Of a DNA stretch of 64,000 nucleotides, positions 19,121 through 30,199 are shown in pieces. The number at the start of each line of letters is the position of its first letter. The stretch's first letter is position 1. The translations under genes were made by a program, and so were the position numbers. This DNA comes from Patiria pectinifera (Eukaryota > Echinodermata > Asteroidea > Valvatida > Asterinidae), in contig CM057138.1 of the NCBI GenBank assembly GCA_029964075.1, positions 9,170,932-9,234,931 on the forward strand, read 5' to 3'. The notes beneath the pieces were generated by a model. It was not told the DNA's origin and did not search any database. It saw nothing but the letters and a program-made list of their open reading frames with translations.

Positions 19121-19407
19121 ATATCACGTCTGACTTGTGAAACTTGATCGCAAATCTGCCTAGCTAGTAGTTATGGCTGTTCTCTGTGATCCATTGGGGC
19201 TGAACGATTTACGTTAGTATGCAAAATTGAAAAAAAGGGTTAAAGTTAGGGTTCATCCCTACTGTACCCTGTGAATTCCTATAAAAATTTGTAAAATTTT
19301 GAAGTAAAAAGTCGAGTTACAGCACGTTAAATTTTGCATTCCCCTTATCGAGCCACCCGAGGCATGGTACATTGTACATGCTCTCAATATTACTACAGGC
19401 GTGTTGG
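19121..19407. other. No gene recognised
   Basis: AT-rich spacer between the palindrome and the MITE. Nothing supported. Confidence 0.4.
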
Positions 19408-20000
19408 CAGTGTTGTAGTCGAGTCACCAACGTCGAGTCCGAGTCCAAGTCTCGAGTCACAAGCCTCGAGTCCGAGTCCGATTGAGTCACGTTCTTAGTT
19501 GTTTACCAAACTAATCAAAATGTTTTAAATATTTTTTTTAATTTTTAAAGCAAATCCCAGTGTATACAGTGTACCTTAATTGTGTGAGCAGATGTTGTTA
19601 ACACTCAAGCTGTATTTTCCTTTTAATTCACATCCCCAAAAATACACCTTCCATGATACCGGAAACTTTTTGGCATGACACCGCGGGGCCTGGTGCGCTT
19701 CGTGCAGGCGCTATGCGTGCGTGCAAGGCCCCTGGATACGATTTTCCGTGGCGCCGTGTTTTGTCTACGGGAGTTAAAAAGAATGCCAAGTTCGTCGCAA
19801 AAATACGTAATGTAATGGTTTTTTCTTTTGATGAAAATACGTGACTCGAATCACGAGTCACCAAGCTCGAGTCCGAGTCATCATGGTCGAGTCCGAGTCC
19901 GAGTAATTTTCCAATGTGACTCGAGTCCAGTCTGAGTCACGAAAAATGTGACTCGAGTCCGACTTGAGTCCAAGTCCGGGACTCGAGTCCTACAACACTG
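19408..20000. mobile_element. hAT-like MITE made of ACTCGAGTC motifs, second copy
   Basis: Starts CAGTGTTGTAGTCGAGTC and ends GAGTCCTACAACACTG, so the ends are inverted repeats starting CAG. Flanks CGTGTTGG and TGTGTTGG match at 7 of 8 bases, an 8-base target duplication as in hAT elements. It is the same family as 7561-8108, in reverse orientation. The middle (about 19500-19840) is unrelated-looking filler without a gene. Confidence 0.8.
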
Positions 20001-20522
20001 TGTGTTGGATTTGCTGAGGAGCTGTGCTAACACATTCTGCTGAATGGCTTGCACTCTGAGGATTTCCAGCCTTGCAACTAGGGAAGTTAGATCCCTTCGC
20101 TACGGTGGAATTGTCTTGATTAATGGAGTGCTGCTCAGGTTGGACAGAGGGCATTTACAAGCACGGATGAAGCAGTATTCTTTCTGGTTTTGGAACATTT
20201 GGCTTGCTGAAAAGAACTTGAAACAGCGTTTGTGTTTAAGGGTGTGTTGTATGACAAGCATGGGACTTGGAGATGTGGTTTGGACAACTTTTTCAACCTC
20301 TAGTGCACTAGTCAACATTGATATACAAATGTAGGTATAAAACAGTGTTAAATAGTTTTTTGTAATGAAAAACCTTACAAATGTAATTATCAAGGCAACT
20401 CAGCTGTCGTGGCCAAATATAAATCAACCATATTATTAATAAAAAAATGTACCCTGAAAGGGAAAGATACACTATTATGAAATAAAAAATTACCATTATT
20501 TTTGTTGTTACACTGATTTTAC
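20001..20522. other. Intron sequence, no gene recognised
   Basis: Lies between the MITE and the CCP exon at 20523. The open frame at 20044-20334 shows no domain. Confidence 0.4.
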
Positions 20523-20732
20523 CTGCACGACAGGATGGAAGTTGCTCGAAATAAAGAAGATTTCCCATCCAACAAAGAGGAACGTTTGAATTCATCAATT
20601 CATAGCCTCTTGTGCAGCTGAAGTAGACATGGGTGTCATGAGGAATGTATACTTTCCCCTCTGCATCTGGTTCAAGCTCCTGGTTGTTGATCTTAATGTT
20701 AGTGAGGTCACTTGCCAACAAACTACAGCGCT
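20523..20732 (-). CDS. Sushi/CCP domain exon
   Basis: A 210-base minus-strand exon between TTTCCCAG and GTAAAAT, phase 1 at both ends. The CCP cysteines are in the contexts ERCSLL (first codon split), YFSCTRGYEL, VPLCWMG and LPSCRA. The usual Trp after the third cysteine is immediately beside it (CWMGN), so this domain is somewhat divergent. Of the CCP exons seen it is the most upstream, and so probably the first or an early CCP module after the signal peptide exon at 57302-57359. Confidence 0.8.
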
Positions 20733-23700
20733 CTGGGAAAAAAAATCACAAAACAACAAATTAGAAAAAGGTTATCGGGTCAATGATGCTATTTGACGCT
20801 GTTTGGCAATGTTTGGATCACATCTATGAGCTTTGTTGCTTGTTACAGCTTGTTGTGTCCTGTTGACTATGGATGTAGATACTGCTACTTTTTTTCCGGG
20901 ATACAACAGGGTATACATATATCACAATAAGGTCACAGTACAATTTGTTATATTGAGTGCTTAAATACTGTAATTTAATTGGTCGAGGACGGCCACATGT
21001 CCAGTCTGTAACCAGGTGTTTCTCAAATCGAAGCTTCTTACCTGTTTTTTTTTGATTTTTTTTGAAAGAGTGACTATTTAGGGCCAGACTGCTCGGTGTT
21101 CATTGTAGGGTAGCAAGGAGTGGTATAATGAGGATGAGAGGGCCCTGAGCAGTGTGGAAACAATTGTGGATATAATATATTTGTAAAAATCGGGTTTAAT
21201 TACGCTTCGTGCGTCAAGTTTTATGTCGCTGTTTGTTTAGAAAGTTGTTAAAAATCCCCGAGGACAATCCCGTTTTATTATTGATACGAGGTTTTCCCCA
21301 AGTATTCCTTGGTCACTTCTTGTGAATCATGACCAAGTTAAACGACTCATGAAATTTCATCTAAAGGACAGCGGTAGATTTTTTTTTAAGAACCGATAAA
21401 ATACACATGTACTGCCACTTTTCACAGACCACCGTACGGTACACACACATATCACACCGCGCAATAGCTGTAGAACGTGAACGCATGCACACATCGCCGG
21501 GGCACGCGCGGCGTTGACACGGCGTTGTCGCCCTGCCCGACCCGCTGAGCTTCAGCGCAGCGAAGCCGTGCGCTGAAGCTCACAGGCCGGCGGTTTGTTG
21601 GGGAAATTCAGCAGAACTCTGGCCAGATCAAGCATGTAAAGAATAAAAATAGTTTCGTATGGACACCAATATTATCAAGCATGAGCTTTCTACATCAGAC
21701 TCCTGTTGGTCAGACCTTCTGAAGTTAATTAGTGTTCCACGTTTGCTTGGAATGGTTTTAACATTGCATGAAAGAAACAATATCCTTCCCCTATTTGCAC
21801 AGCGTCAGTCTATATCTATGAACTAAAACCACTACTGGTGCAACACTTAACACTTCAAACATTTTTCATTAATTGAAAAACTCGAGCAAATGCAGTCCTG
21901 CATGTCCACAAGCGTACATCCCAAACCAACTTAATCCAATCACCGAAACCTCCCGTCCAGTAGGCTTGTGCTTTGGGTCGGGTTAACCAGGCCAAACCGA
22001 CGGAAACATTATAGATATAATCCGAATCCTGCATTGTGTGAATTTTCAAACTGTATCCGTCTTTTTTCGGTTTATTTCAGATTTTTAATTTATCTGACCC
22101 GACCCGACCCATCGCGACCCAATCTAAAAATTGCAAACATAAAACTGACCAACCCGACTGAAATGATGGACAAACCGAGCCGGCCAGACACGAAGTCAAT
22201 TTTTGGTTTCGAGTCGGTCTGCACAATACTTCTGTCCAGAACCCTTTCCAAGAAGCAAGAGTAACCAGCAAGGTTGCTGAAATCTATGGCCATCACACAG
22301 CACATAGAGGTTGCTGCATTCCCCCAGAGCAGTTAGAGGCTGCTGCCAATCACTGAATGTGGCACAAGCAGAGGCAGACTCCAATATTAGATTAAACAAC
22401 TGGCAGGGAAATATTCCTGTTTTACTTTATTTCATTATTTATGTTGGCTGCCCATTTTGTGAAATCCACTGTCTCCCATTTGTCCCAGTATACCTGAAAA
22501 AGACAATCAACATTCACATACACGCAAGAGTCTCATCGTTTTAAAGTATGGAAAAGTAGGCCTACTTACTTTTTATTAGAAGCGTAATTACTCACTTTAA
22601 AAAAACAACACTGATAAAACTATTTAACTGAAGAGAAGTTTAGTAGTGTCAACAATTAGTTGATTTTCAGTAAAATTAATATGCAGTTGTATTTCAATTC
22701 ATAATTTTGGCACTTAGGAGTGTAAACTAGCCTAGGTCACAATTCTGCCCCTAGGTACAAAATCACAATGATAATGTAAGCACGGATCCAGCCCATTGCA
22801 AAATGGCAACAAGGTTGTCCCTAATGCAGTTTCAGTAGAGACGGCCATTTTGCATACTTGTTATGGTTCATGTATTGAGTCAGTTTTGCCATGTATTCAA
22901 CTGCCATCCATGCACAAGAATGTAAATATCATTTTCTGTCCGATATTATGAGAGCGTGAACCAGTCCATCGTATGTGATCATGTGTGACGTGTGAATCCC
23001 AAGCCTCAATTCCAGAGTGATTCCTTGGCAAGCAGACAATACTCGGAAGTTCCGAATGTATTATGTATGCACAGAGTCAGATCAAGGCGGTGCAGGAGAG
23101 TGCATTTTTTTGTTCAAATCTAGCAGTGCACATGCCATCACACAGTTTTGCACACATTCAGTTACGAAAAATACACCCAACACATGCTCATGTCTGTGTA
23201 ATCCTGATCCTCCATGCACAAATGAAAGGTTCACTTCCACTGTACGGCTCATCACGACTAGTCAACGGCTCACGCCACCATCTCACCAGAGCTCCAGAAG
23301 ATACATGAACCCTCTTCTCAGGAGAATGATACTGCAAACCTGGAAAATCATAACAAAATGGGTTTTTTTCTTCAGAAAACAGGATCACATGTACAATTTT
23401 GTTATTACGGGGTGGGGGTGGGCCGGTGGGCCATATCGCATGGGAGAAATGTAGCCATACATTCCAAGCTCTACATGTTATACTAAAGCAGTGGTGCATG
23501 TACATGATGTACCATGCTTGTCATGACAACAATTAACAATATTCATATTACTTGTATGTATATTATTTATTTATGAGGGGGGGGGGGTGCACAGGTAGGC
23601 CTGTGCAAAGTCTTGGCTGAACATTTTTGGAAGCTTTGTGATCCAAAGAAAAGATCCACTTGTATGGAACAGGAACACACAGAAACAAAACACCCTCATT

Positions 23701-24825
23701 TAAAAATTGCCCATTTACATGTCCCTGCTGAAGCTGAGGTAATGTGTTTACATGTAAATTAAAATAAAATGAATTTGGCTAAGCATGACCGAATAAACAT
23801 GCAAAACCTGAAATTAATTTAACGTCAAACATTCCAGAATAAGTTCTGCGAACACGAAAGGTGGCATGAACAATAAAAAAAAAAAGAGTAGTCGGACATA
23901 TAAGGCCTACCTACTTTCAGTTTCATCATGTTCAAGACTGTCAGAATCAAATTGAACTGAAATGTTTTTCCTCTCTTTTTCTTTGAGTGTCATACTCATA
24001 TTACAATTCATAGCCTACTGTTTTTTAATTTTACATTGTATTACCATCCAATTTAGGCCTTTTTGATGTAATGAAAATCCGTCCCGTGTATGATTAAGTT
24101 GTAGCACAACACACGACATGTTGTGTACATGTATATCACGCCCACCGGGCCCGTACGGAGGATCTTCGTCCATGCACGAACCACGGGTGAGGTCCGCACG
24201 CGTGCCCGTACACGTACATGTACACGCAAACGGTCGAGTTGTCGCTAACCTTCAAGCACTAGGGCTATGCGTGCTGTACACGCGTGTACAATGTACGCGT
24301 TACAACAAACCCGACCGTTTGGCATTCCGCACACACACGAAAATATGTCACTTTTTGCATCTAAATATCAACAAATCTACCGCTGTCCTTACCTTCAAAC
24401 CGAACACATATGCAGCACGTATCTCCAAAACAATGGTGATGTGGGCCTTACATCGCAGAAAACCTCTTGTTTGGAGAAAAACACCTTTTAATGTGACAAA
24501 TTTGTCACATACCCGCACACCGCGGAAATCAGCTCGGCCAAACACCAATTTTGCCCTGAGCCGTTTTTAGTAATTTAATATTCATGAGCTGATATTTATA
24601 TATGGAAATAAGGGGAAAATAACAAACTTTTAAATAAGAAACATTTTGAACTTTGACCGATTCATCTACCAATCAAACAACCAAAGATTCTTAGATATAA
24701 ATATTCATAAAATAAAACTCGCTTGGCCCGACCCACAGAGAGTGTTGATGACGTCATTATACGGAGATTTTCGACTGGCGCGATTAGAACGACAGAGGGC
24801 GCCTTTATTTTGCACTGGAACAGCC
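20733..24825. other. Large intron or intergenic stretch, no gene recognised
   Basis: About 4.1 kb of mostly AT-rich DNA. It holds a perfect 13-bp hairpin at 21546-21582, GGGTCGGGTT/CCCGACCCGACCC words at 21970-22110, and repeated TACATGTA words near 24120-24300. Open frames of 60-150 codons here have no recognisable domain. No CCP-type exon was found on the minus strand. Confidence 0.4.
21546..21582. repeat. Perfect 13-bp hairpin
   Basis: TGAGCTTCAGCGC, an 11-base loop, then GCGCTGAAGCTCA. It sits in a locally GC-rich patch (21480-21600). Function unknown. Confidence 0.8.
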
Positions 24826-27800
24826 GTGGCCCTCTTGCGAGAAACCATAACGGCAAAACAGTACAGAGGCTGAATCGGACCAGTTCAGGCCCTCTTGCGA
24901 GAAACCATAAACGGCAAGACGGTACAGAGGCTGAATCGGGCAAGTGCCGACCCTCTTGCGAGAAACCATAACGGAGAGACGGTACAGAGACTGGATCGGG
25001 CCAGTGCCGACCCTCTTGCGAGAAACAAGAACGGCAAGACGGTACAGAGGCTGTATCGGACCAGTGCTGGCTTTCTTACGAGAAACCATAACGGCAAGAC
25101 GGTACAGAGGCTGGATCGGACCAGTGCCGACCCTCTTGCCAGAAACCATTACGGCAAGACGGTAAAGAGGCTGAATCGGACCAGTGCCGGCCCTCTTGCA
25201 AAAAATTATGACGACAAGACGGTACAGAGGCTGAATCGGACCAGTGTCGATCCTCTTGCCAAAAACCATAACGGCAAGACGGTACAAAGGATTGATCGGG
25301 CCAGTGCCGGCCCTCTTGCGAAAAACCATAACGATGTGGTTTCCTCTTGCGGGAAACCACATCGGTAAGACGGTACAGAAGCTAGCTGAGTCGGACCATT
25401 GCCGGCCCTTTTGCGAGAAACGGCAGGACAAAACACAGACGGATTTGGACCAGTGCCGGCCCTCTGGCGAGAAACCATAACGGCAAGACAGTACAGAGAC
25501 TGAATCGGACCAGTGCCAGCCCTCCTGTGAGAAACCATAACGGCAAGACAGTACAGAGGCTGAATCGGACTAGTGCCGGCCCTCTTGCGAGAAACCATAA
25601 CGGCAAGACAATACAGAGGCTGAATCGGACCAGTGCCGGCCCTCTTGCGAGAAACCATAACGGCAAGACAATACAGAGGCTGAATCGGACCAGTGCCGGT
25701 CCTCCTGCGAGAAACCATAACGGCAAGACGGTACAGAGGCTGAATCGGGCCAGTGCCGGTCTTCTTGCGGGAAACCATAACGGCAAGACAATACAGAGGC
25801 TGAATCGGGCCAGTGCCGACCCTCTTGCGAGAAACCATAACGGCAAGACGGTACAGAGGCTGAATCGGACCAGTGCCGGCCCTCTTCCGGTAAACCAAAA
25901 CGGCAAGACGGTACGGAGGCTGAATCGGACCAGTGCCGGCCCTCCTGCGAGAAACCATAACGGCAAGACAGTACAGAGGCTGAATCGGACCAGTGCAGGC
26001 CCTCTTGCCTGAAACCAAAACGGGAAGACAGTACAGAGGCTGAATCGGACTAGTGCCGGCCCTCCTTCGAGAAACCATAACGGCAAGACATTACAGAGGC
26101 TGAATTGGACCAGTGCTGGCCCTCTTGCAGGAAACCAAAACGGCAAGACGGTACATAGGCTGAATCGGACCAGTGCCGACCCTCTTGCGAGAAACCATAA
26201 CGGCAAGACGGTACAGAGGCTGGATCGGGCCAGTGCCGACCCTCTTGCGAGAAACCATAACGGCAAGACGGTACAGAGGCTGAATCGGACCAGTGCCGGC
26301 CCTCTTGCGGTAAACCAAAACGGCAAGACGGTACAGAGGCTGAATCGGACCAGTGCCGGCCCTCCTGCGAGAAACCATAACTTCAAGACAGTACAGAGGC
26401 TGAATCGGACCAGTGCCGGCCCTCTTGCCTGAAACCAAAACGGCAAGAAGGTACAGAGGCTGAATCGGACTAGTGCCGGCCCTCCTGCGAGAAACAATAA
26501 CGGCAAGACATTACAGAGGCTGAATTGGACCAGTGTGGGCCCTCTTGCGGGAAACCAAAACGGCAAGACGGTACAGAGGCTGAATCGGACTAGTGCCGGC
26601 CCTCTTGCGAGAAACAATAACGGCAAGACAATACAGAGGCTGAATCGGACCAGTGCCTGTCCTTCAGCGAGAAACCATAACGGCAAGACAGTACAGAGGC
26701 TGAATCGGGCCAGTGCCGGCCCTCTTGCGAAAAACCATAACGTTGTGGTTTCCTCTTGCGGGAAACCACATCGGCAAGACGGTACTGAAGCTACCTGAGT
26801 CGGACCAGTGCCGGCCCTCCTGCGAGAAACGGCAAGACAAAACACAGACGGATTTGGACCAGTGCCGGCCCTCTGGCGAGAAACCATAACGGCAAGACAG
26901 TACAGAGACTGAATCGGACCAGTGCCAGCCCTCCTGTGAGAAACCATAACGGCAAGACAGTACAGAGGCTGAATCGGACTAGTGCCGGCCCTCTTGCGAG
27001 AAACCATAACGGCAAGACAATACAGAGGCTGAATCGGACCAGTGCCGGCCCTCTTGCGAGAAACCATAACGGCAAGACAATACAGAGGCTGAATCGGACC
27101 AGTGCCGGTCCTCCTGCGAGAAACCATAACGGCAAGACGGTACAGAGGCTGAATCGGGCCAGTGCCGGTCCTCTTGCGGGAAACCATAACGGCAAGACGG
27201 TACAGAGGCTATATCGGCCAAGTGCCGACCCTCTTGCGAGAAACCATAACGGCAAGACGAAGAGAAGACGGAGAGAGGCTGAATCGGACCAGAGCCGGCC
27301 TGTTGCGAGAAACCATAACGGCAAGACGGTACAGAGGCTGAATCGTAACAGTGCCGCCCCCTTGCTATAAACCATAACGGCAAAACGGTACAGAGGCTGG
27401 ATCGGGCCAGTGCCGGCCCTCTTGCGAGAAACCATAACGGCAAGACGGAGAGAGGCTGAATCGGACCAGTGCCGGCCTGTTGCGAGAAACCATAACTGCA
27501 AGACGGTACAGAGGCTGAATCGCGCCAGTGCTGCCTCTCTTGCGAGAAACCATAACAGCAAAACGGTGCAGAGGCTGGATCGGGCCAGTGCCGGCCCTCT
27601 TGCGAGAAACCATAACGGCAAGATGGTGAGAGGCTGAATCGGACCAGTGCCGGTCCTCTTTCGAAAACCATAACGGCAAGACGGTACAGAGGCTGGAACG
27701 GGCCAGTTGCGGCCCTCTTGCGAAAAACCATAACGGCAAGACGGTACAGAGGCTGAATCGGGCCAGTGCCGGCCCTCTTGCGAAAAACCATAACGGCAAG

Positions 27801-27990
27801 ACGGTACAGAGGCTGGAACGGGCCAGTGGCGGCCCTCTTGCGAAAAACCATAGCGATGTGGTTTCCTCTTGCGAGAAACCACATCGGCAAGACGGTACAG
27901 AAGCTAGCTGAATTGGACCAGTGCCGGCCCTCCTGCGAAAAACGCCAAGACAAAACACAGCCAGATTTGGACCAGTGCTGGCCGGTGCCG
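24826..27990. repeat. 60-bp satellite array with higher-order structure
   Basis: About 50 copies of a 60-base unit whose core reads GAATCGGACCAGTGCCGGCC, then CTCTTGCGAGAAACCATAAC, then GGCAAGACGGTACAGAGGCT. The period is a multiple of three and stops are rare, so open frames of up to about 600 codons run through both strands. These are a by-product of the repeat. A variant block with the hairpin GATGTGGTTTC…GAAACCACATC recurs at about 25333, 26742 and 27855 (spacings 1409 and 1113), showing block duplication above the monomer level. Confidence 0.95.
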
Positions 27991-28104
27991 GTGTCACATG
28001 AAAATCCGACCCCTATGAAAATTGGACCCCTTTTGCTCTTTTATTGGTTAATCCCTCGCACGTGACAGGTCACTCTCCCCAAATGATCCTTAAAATAGCA
28101 TAGT

Positions 28105-28362
28105 AGTAGGTATTAGTGGGGGATTCCAGACTTTGCCATAGGTCTGGGGGTAGTACAGGGCCAATGGGGAGAAGCCAGGGTACCAGACTTTACCCCCTCC
28201 CCGTCTCTGCCCCCTCCCAATGTACCCTTCCCTTTCCAATGATCCCCCACCCCAAAATAGATCCCTCTCCCAATATATCTGTCTCCCTCCCCAAATATAT
28301 CTTCCCTCTAGCTCCCCAAATATAGCTCTTCTCTCTCCGAGTTGTTATATTATAAGTGGGGG
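28105..28362 (+). repeat. Left terminal inverted repeat of the Polinton
   Basis: About 258 bases matching the reverse complement of 44249-44511 with small indels. The match ends around TATATTATAAGTGGGG. It is pyrimidine-rich on this strand, with repeated CCCCAAATATATCT-type words. The pyrimidine-rich stretch continues to about 28480 outside the match. Confidence 0.9.
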
Positions 28363-28682
28363 ACAGGTACCAGACTTTCCCCCTCCCCACCCCTATGATC
28401 CCCCTCCTCCGCCCCCTCCCCCTCCCCACCACTCCCACCCCACCCCTTTTTTCTTCCCAAATATATCTCCCCCTCTCAATATCTCAGTCTCGAAATCAGA
28501 CCAGACTCTTCATATTTACAGTCACCCTCTTGGAGATCTCAACACAGACTCACAGCGACTGGTGCGCCCTCTATCAATACTTACAAATAAATAAACAAAC
28601 AGCGTTTTCTTAGGTTTACAAAACAAAGTTTTAACTTTATTAAAACACATGTAACTTTAACAAAATATAATTTATAAACCAG

Positions 28683-29370
28683 AGAAACTTAATTTACAGT
28701 TAGAGGGGAAGCAAGCTTCCCTTTACTAATAATACTGATGACATCATTCTTATCGATGAAACTTAATTTACAGTTAGAGGGGAAGCAAGCTTCCCTTTAC
28801 TAATAATACTGATGACATCATTCTTATCGATGAAACTTAATTTACAGTTAGAGGGGAAGCAAGCTTCCCTTTACTAATAATACTGATGACATCATTCTTA
28901 TCGATGAAACTTAATTTACAGTTAGAGGAAGCAAGCTTCCCTTTACTAATAATACTGATGACATCATTCTTATCGATGAAACTTAATTTACAGTTAGAGG
29001 AAGCAAGCTTCCCTTTACTAATAATACTGATGACATCATTCTTATCGATGAAACTTAATTTACAGTTAGAGGGGAAGCAAGCTTCCCTTTACTAATAATA
29101 TTGATGACATCATTCTTATCGATGAAACTTAATTTACAGTTAGAGGGGAAGCAAGCTTCCCTTTACTAATAATATTGATGACATCATTCTTATCGATGAA
29201 ACTTAATTTACAGTTAGAGGGGAAGCAAGCTTCCCTTTACTAATAATACTGATGACATCATTCTTATCGATGAAACTTAATTTACAGTTAGAGGGGAAGC
29301 AAGCTTCCCTTTACTAATAATACTGATGACATCATTCTTATCGATGAAACTTAATTTACAGTTAGAGGAG
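28683..29370. repeat. 74-bp tandem repeat array, nine units plus a partial
   Basis: Each 72-74-base unit contains ACTTAATTTACAGTTAGAGG, the hairpin GGGAAGC-AA-GCTTCCC, and the palindrome-like TGATGACATCA followed by ATCGAT. Copies are nearly identical; two lack a GG. The array sits between the left terminal repeat and the polymerase gene, where replication or early transcription signals could lie. The ORF across it is a repeat artefact. Confidence 0.95.
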
Positions 29371-30199
29371 AAGTATGAGTAAGCGTTTTGGTCAATTTTT
29401 ATATCATAATAGATATATCAAAATGGTACACTTTTAAGTTACTTTATAAGAAATATCTCGAGGTTTTTACACTTAAAAAATGGTATTAGCGGTACTTGAA
29501 AAAATCTTGCTTGTGCGATTAATCCGACGCGAAGTTATAAAGCAGCATATCCTCTTTTTCACAGGTTGCGATGGGGGTCATCATCTGAAAATATTACAAG
29601 TGGAAAAAAAGCATTTACACTCAATGTTTGATCAAAAACATCACATACAATAATGGGTGGCTAGACTTTTAGTGATTGTGTAGTATTGGTTTTTTTTTGT
29701 ATAGAGTTTTATCAACATGAAAACCTAAAGTATTGCCAGACTTTAATGTTAAAAACAATTTACCTTTTGGCTGGTGACTGCACGTTGAGCGTAGACGTCT
29801 GTACCGATCGACATATCATGTTGAAATGACGCTGAAATACTGAATTGCACAACAGACAGAAATAGGCCTACTGAATTGCGAAAGATTTTTCTGGAAATTT
29901 CTAAAGCTAAATTTAGTGACAGGCTTTTCAACCCGAGTACAATAGGCTGTTCAAGGTCGGTTACCTTGCATATTTCAGTGCACAGTCATGATCGAACTAG
30001 AACGGGGTCGCAAGTCTTTTGTGTGATGTGACTGTGTCATGTATGGAGCGCCGATGGTATGGGTAGTATAAAATGAGCAAAAAGGTATGAAGCGCCAAAA
30101 TGTCAATATCTCTCTCACAAGCCGGTGAGTCTGATTGCTTATAAATCCAAAAGTCTGACCTCTTAAAAAAAATTAAAAAAATTATATTGATATATATAA
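29371..30199. promoter_or_regulatory. Leader region before the polymerase gene
   Basis: No coding region found. A TATA-like word GTATAAAATG lies near 30066, about 130 bases before the polymerase ATG. AT-rich sequence (TTATATTGATATATATAA) lies just before the start codon. Confidence 0.35.

Noticed and set aside
24826..27990. Regularly spaced repeats resembling a CRISPR array
   Set aside because: There are no unique spacers: the whole 60-base unit repeats. The context is an animal genome.
24805..27997. Open frames of 200-600 codons on both strands in the satellite
   Set aside because: The 60-base period is a multiple of three, so any frame without a stop in the unit stays open. Frames overlap on both strands with 20-residue repeats and no domain.
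28190..28613. Pro-rich frames at the Polinton's left end
   Set aside because: They arise from the pyrimidine-rich terminal repeat and have no conserved domain.
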